Part shown: piece after piece, positions 16,099 through 25,687 of the stretch
How positions within the stretch are numbered: the first letter of the stretch is position 1
Layout of the letters: every line of letters starts with the position of its first letter
Source of the DNA: Bdellovibrio sp.
GTDB lineage: Bacteria > Bdellovibrionota > Bdellovibrionia > Bdellovibrionales > Bdellovibrionaceae
Length of the DNA: 32,115 nt
Direction: 5' to 3'
Assembly: GCA_020720425.1 (NCBI GenBank)
Contig: DYOP01000001.1
Span: forward strand, 1 to 32,115
Made by a program: the position numbers and the translations under genes
Notes under the pieces: model-generated
Seen by the model: only the letters and a program-made list of their open reading frames with translations
Told to the model about the DNA's origin: nothing
The model's database searches: none

Positions 16099-16615
16099 GA
16101 GTGCCTCCTTTAGACCTAGAAAGAGCAACCGCGCCGACTGCCACAACAAGAAGCAGGGCGCCTAAAATTTCAAATATGATTACGTATTGTGTAAAAAGTT
16201 TGTTACCAAGCAATCGTGTGGGCTGCATTCCAAAATCAGCCTGACCTTGAAATTTAATAGCCACGCCCTGGGTTGTTACCATAATCGCACTTAAGATTAA
16301 TCCCGCTAGCACCGCCACTGAGCCGATTTTAAAAACACCGCCCAATGTCCCTTTTGTAAAGGCTTTGATTTCGGATTTAAGGTCAAAGAGCATCATCACC
16401 ATTACAAATAAAACTAATACGGCTCCGGCGTAAACAATCACCTGAACGCCCGCTAAAAAATAGGCGCCTAAAAGCGCAAAAAGGGCAGAAACTCCAATCA
16501 TGGTCATTATTAAACTAAAGGCCGAGTAAATGGGGTTTGGCATAAAAAGCACACCCAGTGCCGAAACAACAGTAACAATTGCTAAAAACCAAAATAAAAA
16601 AACTTCAGCTGTCAC
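16079..16615 (-). CDS. nuoJ: NADH-quinone oxidoreductase subunit J
   Basis: This is a five-TM subunit of the complex I membrane arm next to NuoK and NuoA. The 178 residues include the conserved N-terminal block NPIYSAFSLIMTMIGVSALF (about 27-46) and the pi-bulge helix region QVIVYAGAVLVLFVMVMMLF (about 58-77), which are diagnostic. The C-terminal end (SRSKGGTHARRID) is hydrophilic, and its coding DNA overlaps the nuoK start by 20 bp. It begins 12 bp after nuoH. Confidence 0.96.
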   Translation of the reverse strand: MTAEVFLFWFLAIVTVVSALGVLFMPNPIYSAFSLIMTMIGVSALFALLGAYFLAGVQVIVYAGAVLVLFVMVMMLFDLKSEIKAFTKGTLGGVFKIGSVAVLAGLILSAIMVTTQGVAIKFQGQADFGMQPTRLLGNKLFTQYVIIFEILGALLLVVAVGAVALSRSKGGTHARRID

Positions 16616-16627
16616 GGACGATCCCCC

Positions 16628-17776
16628 CTAATGAATTGCCGCCATTATAACTGCGGTTAAAATAAGATTACCTAAAGCCCATGGTAACATCGTCTTCCAT
16701 CCTAATTCCATAAGTTGATCATATCTAAAGCGCGGAAGACTCCATCTGACGTGTATAAAAATCCATAAAAATATAAATACTTTTATAGAAAAGGCCCCTA
16801 AATGAATAAGCCCCGATAAAACGGCCGTCATATTTTGTGAATCAATAAATCCCGATAAAAATTGAGTCACCTGCTCAGGAGAAACTCCCGGAATAAGGTA
16901 ACCACCAAAATAAAAAATAACCATAAGCGCCGAGGCCACGATCATATGACCATATTCGCCAATAAAAAATAAATTCATTTTTAGTCCGCCGTACTCAGTG
17001 TGAAAACCTGCTACGAGCTCTGACTCCCCCTCGGGTAAGTCAAAGGGCAAACGGTTACTTTCGGCAAAGGCTGCCGCCAAAAACAGAAAAGCTCCTATGG
17101 GCTGATAAAAAATGCCCCAATTAGGTAAAAACGATAATGTCATCGAATAATCGAAAGCCGAAAAAGAAAGGGGGCCATTTTGAGCCGTCACCATTTCGTT
17201 TAAATTAAAGGTTCCAAATATTAAAATAACGCCCAAAATCGCAAGCCCCATGGCTAGCTCATAAGATATAATTTGTGAGCTACCCCGCAAGGCTCCAAAT
17301 AAACTATATTTATTTCCCGATCCCCATCCCGCCATTAATATCGGATAAACGGCTAACGACGAAGCGGCCAAAACAAACAAAATACCTAAACTGGCCTCGT
17401 ACCCTTGTATTGAAAATATATAAGGGCCCCAAGTCTGACCAAAAGCTTCAAACGGAATAATGTTTATAATGGGCCCTAATGGCAAAGCACAAAGCGCCAA
17501 GCTAGCGGGTAACAGGGCAAATACGGGGGCCCCATAAAACATAAACTTAATGGCCTTGGCCGGCACAAACTCTTCTTTAAAAATAAACTTAACGGCATCT
17601 GCGGCGAGTTGGGTTAGCCCTAATGGCCCCACACGGTTTGGCCCTAGGCGATCTTGAATAAAGGCGGCCCCTCTTCTTTCTAGCCATACCAATGACGGAA
17701 CAAGTGAAACCATAACTAAAAAAATTGTTACAAGCTTTAAGGCATTTACTGTTACCTCAAAAATATCGCTACCCAT
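16628..17776 (-). CDS. nuoH: NADH-quinone oxidoreductase subunit H
   Basis: This subunit lines the quinone chamber where the membrane and peripheral arms of complex I meet. With the start chosen here it has 382 residues and about 8-9 TM helices. Diagnostic blocks are LVWLERRGAAFIQDRLGPNR (starting about residue 29), ELAMGLAILGVIL, and ESNRLPFDLPEGESELVAGF followed by HTEYGG (the acidic quinone-site loop). The ATG at 17776 is preferred to the in-frame ATG at 17791 because GGGAG, inside the last codons of nuoA, lies 8 bp before it, while 17791 has no ribosome-binding site. The gene therefore starts 5 bp after the nuoA stop. Confidence 0.95.
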   Translation of the reverse strand: MGSDIFEVTVNALKLVTIFLVMVSLVPSLVWLERRGAAFIQDRLGPNRVGPLGLTQLAADAVKFIFKEEFVPAKAIKFMFYGAPVFALLPASLALCALPLGPIINIIPFEAFGQTWGPYIFSIQGYEASLGILFVLAASSLAVYPILMAGWGSGNKYSLFGALRGSSQIISYELAMGLAILGVILIFGTFNLNEMVTAQNGPLSFSAFDYSMTLSFLPNWGIFYQPIGAFLFLAAAFAESNRLPFDLPEGESELVAGFHTEYGGLKMNLFFIGEYGHMIVASALMVIFYFGGYLIPGVSPEQVTQFLSGFIDSQNMTAVLSGLIHLGAFSIKVFIFLWIFIHVRWSLPRFRYDQLMELGWKTMLPWALGNLILTAVIMAAIH

Positions 17777-17781
17777 ATTGG

Positions 17782-18159
17782 CTACTCCCATTCAAGCGCT
17801 TTTGATTTAATTTCCCACCAAAGACCAAAAATAAAAACACCCATAAAAATTCCCATGGCTCCTAGGCTATAAAGGCCATTTCCTGAGGCAATAAACTCTT
17901 TATAAGTAGCTGCCCATGGGTACATAAAAATAATTTCAATATCAAAAATAATAAACAAAATGGCAGTTAAATAAAATTTGATCGATATTTTTGTGTCCAC
18001 CTTATCTTGTACGGCAATACCGCACTCGTAGGTTTCATCTTTTACTTTATCTTTATAAACTTTTCCTACTTTAGAAGCAGCAAATAAAAGTAAAGCACCA
18101 AAAAGGGTAACAAAAATTGTAATAAAAATTACGGCATAAAGTGGCACACAGCCCCCCAT
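17782..18159 (-). CDS. nuoA: NADH-quinone oxidoreductase subunit A
   Basis: This is a three-TM subunit of the complex I membrane arm near the quinone site and first gene of the nuoAHJKLMN run. The 125 residues include TM1 (about 7-28), the signature YECGIAVQDK (about 44-53; family consensus YECG), FYLTAILFIIFDIEIIFMYPW (TM2, about 62-82) and TM3 (about 96-116). The ATG at 18159 has no clear ribosome-binding site. A GTG four codons in (18147) follows a G-rich stretch and may be the real start, giving a protein beginning PLYAVIF. Confidence 0.94.
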   Translation of the reverse strand: MGGCVPLYAVIFITIFVTLFGALLLFAASKVGKVYKDKVKDETYECGIAVQDKVDTKISIKFYLTAILFIIFDIEIIFMYPWAATYKEFIASGNGLYSLGAMGIFMGVFIFGLWWEIKSKALEWE

Positions 18160-18166
18160 TTATATC

Positions 18167-18193
18167 TTGTAAATTATTACCTCAGAATATAAA
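18167..18193 (+). promoter_or_regulatory. Possible mfd promoter overlapping the nuo promoter
   Basis: TTGTAA (18167-18172) and TATAAA (18188-18193) are separated by 15 bp, shorter than ideal. The -10 box overlaps the -10 box of the nuo promoter on the other strand. It is a weak call, supported mainly by the small 75-bp divergent gap. Confidence 0.25.
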
Positions 18194-18215
18194 CGAGCTA
18201 TTTAAATAAATCCAA
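18186..18215 (-). promoter_or_regulatory. Probable nuo operon promoter
   Basis: On the minus strand TTGGAT (18215-18210) and TATATT (18191-18186) are 18 bp apart, which would place transcript start about 20 bp before the nuoA ATG. Each box matches the sigma70 consensus at four or five of six positions. Confidence 0.4.
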
Positions 18216-18234
18216 GAGATAATAATGGGCATAC

Positions 18235-21200
18235 ATGGCAAACTCACTTGAACCGCACTTAAATAAAATTATTTTTCGTGAGCTCTCTAGGCGTCACAAC
18301 CAACTTCAAATCACCGGAGTTTCTAGCCTTTTCCCACTTGCTCAGGCTCTTTGTCATACCGAATCGCTTAAGGCTCTTCAAAGCTCTCACCTTGTGGTAA
18401 CACCCAATGAAGATGACGCTAAGCGTTTTATAGACTTCTTAAAATTTGTCGATCCCCATATGCCTTATTCTTATTTACCCCCATGGGATACCTCTTTTTT
18501 TTCTGAGCTTGAGCCCTCTCCCACAATTACTAAACAACGTATTTCTTTTTTATCTTCAGCCAAGGACTCTCCCTACCACCATATTTTTATTACAACCGCA
18601 GCCTCTCTTTCGGAGCCCACTTTACCTTTTTCCATCTTTACTCAGTCCTGTATCAAGCTTAAACCAAACCTCGATTTAGCTCCTGATTTTTATAATCATC
18701 TTTTAAATTTAGGATACTCCGAAGCCCCCTTAGTTGAAGATCACGGCCGCTTTGCTAGGCGCGGAGGGGCCGGTAATATTTTTGATATTGCTTCTCCTCA
18801 GTATCCCAACCCTCTCCGTATTGAGCTTTTCGGAGATCAAATCGAATCAATTCGCTTTTTTGATTTTCAAACCCAGCTTTCTGAAAAAATGACCCAGCCC
18901 GAAGTCATCATAGTCCCCTGCCGCGAAACAATTTATCAAGACGACAAGCTCGGAGAGTTGGTAACCCAGCTTAAACGCATCCAAGCTTCCGATGAAATTA
19001 TTAGGGCCGCCTCACGCAAACAAATTTTTTCAGGGATCGAATACTATTTGCCTTTATTTTATGACAAACCCACCTCGGTGCTTGATCATTTTTCTTGCCC
19101 CCTGACCCTTTGGCTCTACCACCCCAACGAAATCTATATTAACGATGAATCCGTTTTAACTCAGTTAGTAAAAGACAAAACCCAGTCCCCGCTGGGCCTT
19201 GCTCAGCTTGATCCAAGCTTGTTTTATATTCCTTTTTCTCAATCTATAAAGCACCCTTTTGATACCATCATTGAGCTATCAAGTATCGATTTTGACGAGC
19301 TAAGCAGCCAAACCGAAGAATCAATTAAAATTAAATATCCAGCCCACCCCGCCACCGAACTTGTACCTAAAAACCGGGCCGCTTCAATGGGCACACCCCA
19401 ATGGGTTGAAATTATTAGATCTAAATTTTCATCATGGATTGATAATGGCTTTTTTATTTTAGTTGCCATCAGAAATCATACCCAACTTCAAAGATTATCA
19501 ATTTTATTAGAGCCCACCGAATTCCCTATTCATACTATCAACGAAACTCAGGATTCGGTTTATCTTTTTGATCTAAAATCAGACCATATTAATCTTGTCC
19601 ATCGCTTTATCCCCGAAAGCGTTGTGTTACCCCAGCAAAAAATTATTTTATTAAAAGATGAAGATTTTTTTGGCAAAAAAATTGGTCGCTCCACCTCTCA
19701 AACCGACGTTCAGGCTTTCGAACAAAAAGCAGACCTCCTTGCTTTTTCTGATTTAAAAGTGGGCGACTTAGTGGTTCACACCAAGCATGGAATCGGCATT
19801 TTTGATGGTTTAAAAAAAATGAAAGTGGGCGAGCATGACGCCGAATTTGTGCAAATTAACTATAAGGACAATGACAAACTCTACCTACCCGTTACCAGAT
19901 TAAATCAATTGCAACGTTACTCGGGCCCTTCGGCGCATTTACCAATATTAGATCGCTTAGGCGGGCAAAGCTGGGAAAAAACAAAACTTAAAGTTAAAAA
20001 CTCTTTGCGCGATTTAGCGAGCGAACTTTTAAATCTTTATGCTCAAAGAGCCATGGCCACACGACCTGCTTACGCCAGCCACAATGAACGCATTAATCAG
20101 TTTGAACTCGCCTTTCAGTACGAAGAAACCGAAGATCAGCTTAGGGCTATAAAAGAGGTTTCTTCTGATCTTTTTTCAAATAAACCCATGGACCGGCTGA
20201 TTTGCGCCGATGTGGGCTTTGGAAAAACTGAAATCGCTATGCGCGCGGCCTTTATTGCAGCCGATAGCGGCAAACAAGTGGCTTTTATCTGTCCTACGAC
20301 AGTTCTTAGTTTTCAGCATTTTGAAAGCCTCAAGCAACGCTTTAAAGATTGGGAGATTCAGATTGATCAATTTAACCGCTTTACATCTCCCCCTGATGCC
20401 AAGCGCATTTTACAAGATGTGACCAGCGGAAAAGCTCAAATTATTGTGGGTACACATCGACTATTAAGCCAGGATGTTCAATTTAAAAATTTAGGTTTAG
20501 TCATTATTGATGAAGAGCAAAAATTTGGGGTTACCCATAAAGAAAAGCTTAAAAAATTTCGCGCTCATGTTGATACTTTAACTTTATCAGCGACCCCTAT
20601 TCCACGAACTTTAAATTTAAGCCTTATGGGGGTAAGAGATTTATCTTTTATCAACACGCCCCCCACAGATAGGCTCCCCACGCGAACTTTTGTTACCAAA
20701 TGGAATGATGAATTAATAAAAAAGTCTATATTAAGCGAAATCCAAAGAGGAGGTCAGATTTACTTTATACACAACCGTGTACAGAGTCTCTATGAATTGG
20801 CACAAGACTTAAAAAGACTGTTACCCGAAGATTGCCGAATTGGAGTAGCCCATGGCCAACTTCCTGAGCATGAGCTTGAAGATATTATGATCCGATTTTT
20901 TCACCACGAATTAGACGTCCTTGTTTGCACCGCCATTGTCGAATCGGGGATGGATGTTCCGCGGGCCAATACTATGTTTATCGACTTACCTCATTTATTA
21001 GGATTAAGTCAGCTCTATCAGCTCAGAGGGCGAGTTGGCCGCTCTAAAGAAAGGGCTTACTGCTATTTACTGTTACCAAAAAACCGAGAGCTTGATGAAA
21101 ATGCGGCTCAACGGCTTAAAATTATCAAAGAAAACTCAGCCCTAGGCTCTGGCATTCGCATTGCTCAGTACGATCTCGAGCTCAGAGGTTCTGGTAACAT

Positions 21201-21744
21201 ATTGGGCGATGAGCAATCAGGGCACATTAATACTGTAGGCTACGAACTCTATATGGATTTATTAACTCAAACAATTGACGAGCTGAGGGGCTCACCCACA
21301 TCTCACAAGCCCATTGATTGCGAGGTAAATCTTAAAATTCAAGCCCTTATTCCTGATCAATATATTTCTGATATTCGCATTCGCTTGGCCTATTATAAAG
21401 CCTTAAGCCAAGTTACATCTGAAAATGATTTTGATATACTCGAAGCCGAACTCAGTGATCAGTTTGGCCCCCCTCCTCAGGCCGTAATTAACTTACTCGG
21501 AATTTCTCTGATCCGCTGGCACGCCAGTCAATTTGGGGTCTTAGATATCTCTCAAGGTCTTAAAAATATCACCCTTACTTTTTCTGCACAAACGCCCTTA
21601 ACTCCCGATAACGCCATTAAGCTGGCCATGCGATCTAATAAAAAATATCAACTTTTACCTAACAACCGTTTGGTTATTCGCATGAACGAAATTACTTGGC
21701 CCAGGGTCTATGAAGAACTTAATTTATTAATTAAGCAAAGCTAA
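18235..21744 (+). CDS. mfd: Transcription-repair coupling factor Mfd
   Basis: Mfd is an ATP-driven DNA translocase that removes RNA polymerase stalled at lesions and recruits UvrA. At 1169 residues it is full length. The UvrB-like N-terminal region spans roughly residues 1-370 (DHGRFARRGGAGNIFDI at about 167-183). The RNA-polymerase-interacting domain begins near 505 (LKVGDLVVHTKHGIGIFDGL). The helicase motor has Walker A in CADVGFGKTE (about 656-665), DEEQ (about 758-761), and LSATPIPRTL. Lobe 2 has VESGMDVPRANT and QLRGRVGRS, then the TRG-type region. The C-terminal UvrA-inhibiting domain is at about 1010-1169. The ATG at 18235 has no strong ribosome-binding site. It diverges from nuoA across 75 bp. 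No partner genes lie next to it. After the stop, the 150 bp to the next gene has only a weak GCCC/GGGC stem near 21793-21811. Confidence 0.97.
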   Translation: MANSLEPHLNKIIFRELSRRHNQLQITGVSSLFPLAQALCHTESLKALQSSHLVVTPNEDDAKRFIDFLKFVDPHMPYSYLPPWDTSFFSELEPSPTITKQRISFLSSAKDSPYHHIFITTAASLSEPTLPFSIFTQSCIKLKPNLDLAPDFYNHLLNLGYSEAPLVEDHGRFARRGGAGNIFDIASPQYPNPLRIELFGDQIESIRFFDFQTQLSEKMTQPEVIIVPCRETIYQDDKLGELVTQLKRIQASDEIIRAASRKQIFSGIEYYLPLFYDKPTSVLDHFSCPLTLWLYHPNEIYINDESVLTQLVKDKTQSPLGLAQLDPSLFYIPFSQSIKHPFDTIIELSSIDFDELSSQTEESIKIKYPAHPATELVPKNRAASMGTPQWVEIIRSKFSSWIDNGFFILVAIRNHTQLQRLSILLEPTEFPIHTINETQDSVYLFDLKSDHINLVHRFIPESVVLPQQKIILLKDEDFFGKKIGRSTSQTDVQAFEQKADLLAFSDLKVGDLVVHTKHGIGIFDGLKKMKVGEHDAEFVQINYKDNDKLYLPVTRLNQLQRYSGPSAHLPILDRLGGQSWEKTKLKVKNSLRDLASELLNLYAQRAMATRPAYASHNERINQFELAFQYEETEDQLRAIKEVSSDLFSNKPMDRLICADVGFGKTEIAMRAAFIAADSGKQVAFICPTTVLSFQHFESLKQRFKDWEIQIDQFNRFTSPPDAKRILQDVTSGKAQIIVGTHRLLSQDVQFKNLGLVIIDEEQKFGVTHKEKLKKFRAHVDTLTLSATPIPRTLNLSLMGVRDLSFINTPPTDRLPTRTFVTKWNDELIKKSILSEIQRGGQIYFIHNRVQSLYELAQDLKRLLPEDCRIGVAHGQLPEHELEDIMIRFFHHELDVLVCTAIVESGMDVPRANTMFIDLPHLLGLSQLYQLRGRVGRSKERAYCYLLLPKNRELDENAAQRLKIIKENSALGSGIRIAQYDLELRGSGNILGDEQSGHINTVGYELYMDLLTQTIDELRGSPTSHKPIDCEVNLKIQALIPDQYISDIRIRLAYYKALSQVTSENDFDILEAELSDQFGPPPQAVINLLGISLIRWHASQFGVLDISQGLKNITLTFSAQTPLTPDNAIKLAMRSNKKYQLLPNNRLVIRMNEITWPRVYEELNLLIKQS

Positions 21745-21895
21745 GTCTCGCGCCGCCTCTACCTAACTGGCTACTCCATTCCCCCCGCGCTGGCCCCCAT
21801 CTCTCTTTGGGCTTAATATTTAAAAATGGTTTCATAAGTCATATTTGACTGTTATATTATTTTTGAATACGAATATTTTTTGAAAGGCATATGCA

Positions 21896-22258
21896 ATGGC
21901 TCAACATCCCCTTTTTAACAGAAATGTTTTAACTTTTATTGGCTTTATTCTTTGTTTTTTTCCTTTATTTTTACAGGCTAAAGGCTCGATCTATTTAGAA
22001 GACAATAAAACAAAAACTGCCTCCAAAAACAGGCCCGATCTGCCGGTGTTAGCACCTTTATCTATCGTCCCATTTTTGGTAACAAATAAAGACACTCTAT
22101 TAAAGGGCTCATCCCTTGATTCGCGTGTTGCCGTTTGGGACAGGCTCGAAACGGTTGGCATGAATTTTAAACACTCCCCCTCTGATCCTAACTCTTTAGC
22201 CGACCTAGATACCATCTTAATTCCCAACCCCCAGGCTCCCCAATTATGCATTTTTTAA
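21896..22258 (+). CDS. Small exported protein of unknown function (120 aa)
   Basis: I do not recognise this protein. Residues 10-27 (NVLTFIGFILCFFPLFLQA) form a hydrophobic signal segment ending in an LQA cleavage-like site, so it is probably exported. The mature part of about 92 residues is rich in Pro, Ser, Leu and Asp and has no obvious domain; PDLPVLAPLSIVPFLV is the most hydrophobic stretch. The ATG follows AAAGG by 8 bp, and an AT-rich promoter-like region (TTGACT at about 21846 and nearby TATATT) lies upstream. The end overlaps the next gene by 13 bp in a different frame, which implies coupled translation. It is probably a partner or accessory of the following envelope protein. Confidence 0.65.
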   Translation: MAQHPLFNRNVLTFIGFILCFFPLFLQAKGSIYLEDNKTKTASKNRPDLPVLAPLSIVPFLVTNKDTLLKGSSLDSRVAVWDRLETVGMNFKHSPSDPNSLADLDTILIPNPQAPQLCIF

Positions 22259-22944
22259 TTTTATTTTTTACTTTTTTTATTAGCTTCATTCTGCCATTGA
22301 AATCGCTCTTTGCATCTGTCGAAATTGAGCACCAAACGGACTCTTCGCTCAGTTATTCAGATAGACGCTCTCATGTGACGACCCTTTGGAGCCTCTCTCA
22401 AAATCAATATCTCCCGTCTTCTTTTAAATCACAAATTGATGGTAACTCTTATTCAAATTTATTTGGTAACGACTCAATACCGCTTAATGAATTTTCTTTT
22501 TTTTTCCGAAAGCAGCTTCGCCCCTTTGATTTGGGCTTAGGCCTAAGCTACGCCTCAGGTGAGCTTTCTGATAGACGCGTTGGGGATTTAGTGACCCTAT
22601 CATTAGCTCTTAGAAGTTTAGCTTTTGGCGTTTGGCTTTCTGATTTATACGATGAGCCCTATGTCGTTCCATTTGCTTTAATTTACATTTCTGATTCTAG
22701 CTTAACCGAAAAAGACTCACTTTTAAATCAGAGCTTTAATGTTACCGGATCTATTTGGTCAAAAATCGGTTTACACATACAACTAAGCCCTCTCGAACCA
22801 GATGTTGCCAAAAAGGCCATTCATTCGATTGGACTTCAAAATTCATTTATTGATTTTTATCTATTACAAGGAGTGACGGCCCCAAGCCAGCCAAATATTT
22901 TAACTTCTTTATCTTGGGGTATGGGCTTAACTCTTGAGTTCTAG
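22246..22944 (+). CDS. Putative outer-membrane beta-barrel-like protein (232 aa)
   Basis: I do not recognise a named family. Residues 1-24 (MHFLILFFTFFISFILPLKS, then LFA) form a signal peptide. The rest alternates short polar and hydrophobic/aromatic stretches (for example FSFFFRKQLRPFDLGLGLSY, LVTLSLALRSLAFGVWL, GLTLEF), as in beta-strands of small outer-membrane barrels. The last residue is Phe, the usual C-terminal signal for barrel assembly. The start overlaps the preceding exported-protein gene by 13 bp. The 3' end overlaps the convergent atpC gene by 18 bp (22927-22944). The barrel assignment rests on pattern alone. Confidence 0.7.
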   Translation: MHFLILFFTFFISFILPLKSLFASVEIEHQTDSSLSYSDRRSHVTTLWSLSQNQYLPSSFKSQIDGNSYSNLFGNDSIPLNEFSFFFRKQLRPFDLGLGLSYASGELSDRRVGDLVTLSLALRSLAFGVWLSDLYDEPYVVPFALIYISDSSLTEKDSLLNQSFNVTGSIWSKIGLHIQLSPLEPDVAKKAIHSIGLQNSFIDFYLLQGVTAPSQPNILTSLSWGMGLTLEF

Positions 22945-23325
22945 TTGGGCACGTATTTCGTGCATTTGCTTAATCAAGTCGAAATAAGCCTTATCTTCAA
23001 GCGTTTCTTGATTAATTTTATCTTCGAGTTGTTTATACTCTTTAGAAATTTGACCTATATTAATTTGGTCCTTATCAAAGGCTTTTTCTGCTAAAACAGT
23101 AACACCTTCAGGCGTTATCTGACAGTAACCCCAAGCAATAGCATAATCAAAAAGTGACCCATCCATAAGTTTAAACGAAAGCTTACCTGCTGTTAAAACA
23201 GTCATAAGCTCTGAGTGCCCAGGTAATATATTAAGCTCTCCGCTATGAGCTGGCAAAGTGATCTCTGCCAACTCAGCATCTTTAATGATTGTTTTTTCTG
23301 GTGTTACTATAGTCAGTTTGAACAC
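22927..23325 (-). CDS. atpC: ATP synthase F1 subunit epsilon
   Basis: This is the regulatory and structural subunit of the F1 central stalk. The 132 residues have the N-terminal beta-sandwich (MFKLTIVTPEKTI, then LPAHSGELNILPGHSELMT at about residues 24-42) and a C-terminal helical hairpin (about 88-132) that can inhibit ATP hydrolysis. The length is normal. It starts 15 bp after atpD and is last in the operon. Its stop lies within the coding end of the convergent exported-protein gene, so there is no space for a dedicated terminator. Confidence 0.96.
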   Translation of the reverse strand: MFKLTIVTPEKTIIKDAELAEITLPAHSGELNILPGHSELMTVLTAGKLSFKLMDGSLFDYAIAWGYCQITPEGVTVLAEKAFDKDQINIGQISKEYKQLEDKINQETLEDKAYFDLIKQMHEIRAQLELKS

Positions 23326-23340
23326 AGTAGAAACTCCTTA

Positions 23341-24744
<1,404 letters not shown>

Positions 24745-24761
24745 TTACTCTCCCCTTTTCT

Positions 24762-25679
24762 TTATAGCGCCTCAGCGCCGCTGACGATTTCAGTTAATTC
24801 AGTTGTAATTTTTTCTTGTCTTATTTTGTTATATGTCAGAGTGAGCTTAGAAATAACATCTCTAGCATTATTGGTTGCATTTTCCATTGCCGTCATTCGG
24901 GCCCCATGCTCGGCCGCCACGCTTTCAGCCAAATACCTAAATATCTGAACAACAATATGCTTTTCAATTAATTCATTTAAAATTAGCTCCGATGCGGGCT
25001 CAAATATAAACTGTCTCGCCTCAGGCGTTACCAAATTAAGCTCTTTTGATATACCTTCTTGTACATGAGCTTTATGAGTTATGGGTAACAGCTGTTCACA
25101 ATTTACTTTTTGCGAGATGGCCGATTTGAATTCATTAAATACAAATTTAATTTCTTGATAGTTTCCGCTCGTAAAATACTCAGTTAGCTTGCTCCCTAAT
25201 TGAGTTGCTAAATTATATGATATGTCTTTGTCTAAACGGTAAATTACCTCAACGGCCTCAGCACCCCTTCTGGCAAAATATTCTGCACCTTTTTTGCCAA
25301 CAATAAACACATCTATCTTGTCGTATTGAGTTTTATTTTCTTCAATAAAAGCTTCTGAAAATTTTATAACTTGGCCATTAAAGCCCCCACATAAACCTCG
25401 ATCCGAAGTTAATATAACGAGCAAAAGATTTTTAGCCTCTGAACTATTTAACTCTACTTGTTCACCCAAAGACCCCTTTATAAGGGGATGCTTTACGCTA
25501 TCAGCTTTAACTAAATTTTGAATCACATACATTAAACCCTGAGCATAAGGCCTCATGCTCACAATTTGTTGTTGCGCTTTTCTTAGCTTGGCTGCGGCAA
25601 CTAATTTCATAGCCTTTGTAATTTGCTGTGTATTTTTAGTTGCATCAATCCGGGTGCGTATATCCTTTAAGCTTGGCAT
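24762..25679 (-). CDS. atpG: ATP synthase F1 subunit gamma
   Basis: This is the rotating central shaft of F1. The 305 residues show the N-terminal coiled-coil helix (MPSLKDIRTRIDATKNTQQI, then TKAMKLVAAAKLRKAQ) and the C-terminal helix (ARMTAMENATNNARDVI near 261-277, LTLTYNKIRQEKITTELTEI near 280-299) that inserts into the alpha/beta ring, with the Rossmann-like part between, including LTSDRGLCGGFN (about 88-99). The ATG follows AAGGG and starts 8 bp after the atpA stop. Confidence 0.97.
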   Translation of the reverse strand: MPSLKDIRTRIDATKNTQQITKAMKLVAAAKLRKAQQQIVSMRPYAQGLMYVIQNLVKADSVKHPLIKGSLGEQVELNSSEAKNLLLVILTSDRGLCGGFNGQVIKFSEAFIEENKTQYDKIDVFIVGKKGAEYFARRGAEAVEVIYRLDKDISYNLATQLGSKLTEYFTSGNYQEIKFVFNEFKSAISQKVNCEQLLPITHKAHVQEGISKELNLVTPEARQFIFEPASELILNELIEKHIVVQIFRYLAESVAAEHGARMTAMENATNNARDVISKLTLTYNKIRQEKITTELTEIVSGAEAL

Positions 25680-25687
25680 ATCATCCC

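Noticed and set aside
16098-16149. The longer nuoK start at 16149
   Set aside because: It would extend further into nuoJ and exceed the family length; AAGGAGG precedes the ATG at 16098.
21745-21895. A strong intrinsic terminator after mfd
   Set aside because: Only a 4-bp GCCC/GGGC stem with a long loop and no U-tract is visible; it is too weak to call.
21896-22944. The two small exported-protein genes as one gene broken by a frameshift
   Set aside because: Each frame has its own hydrophobic signal sequence at its start, so they read as two overlapping genes.
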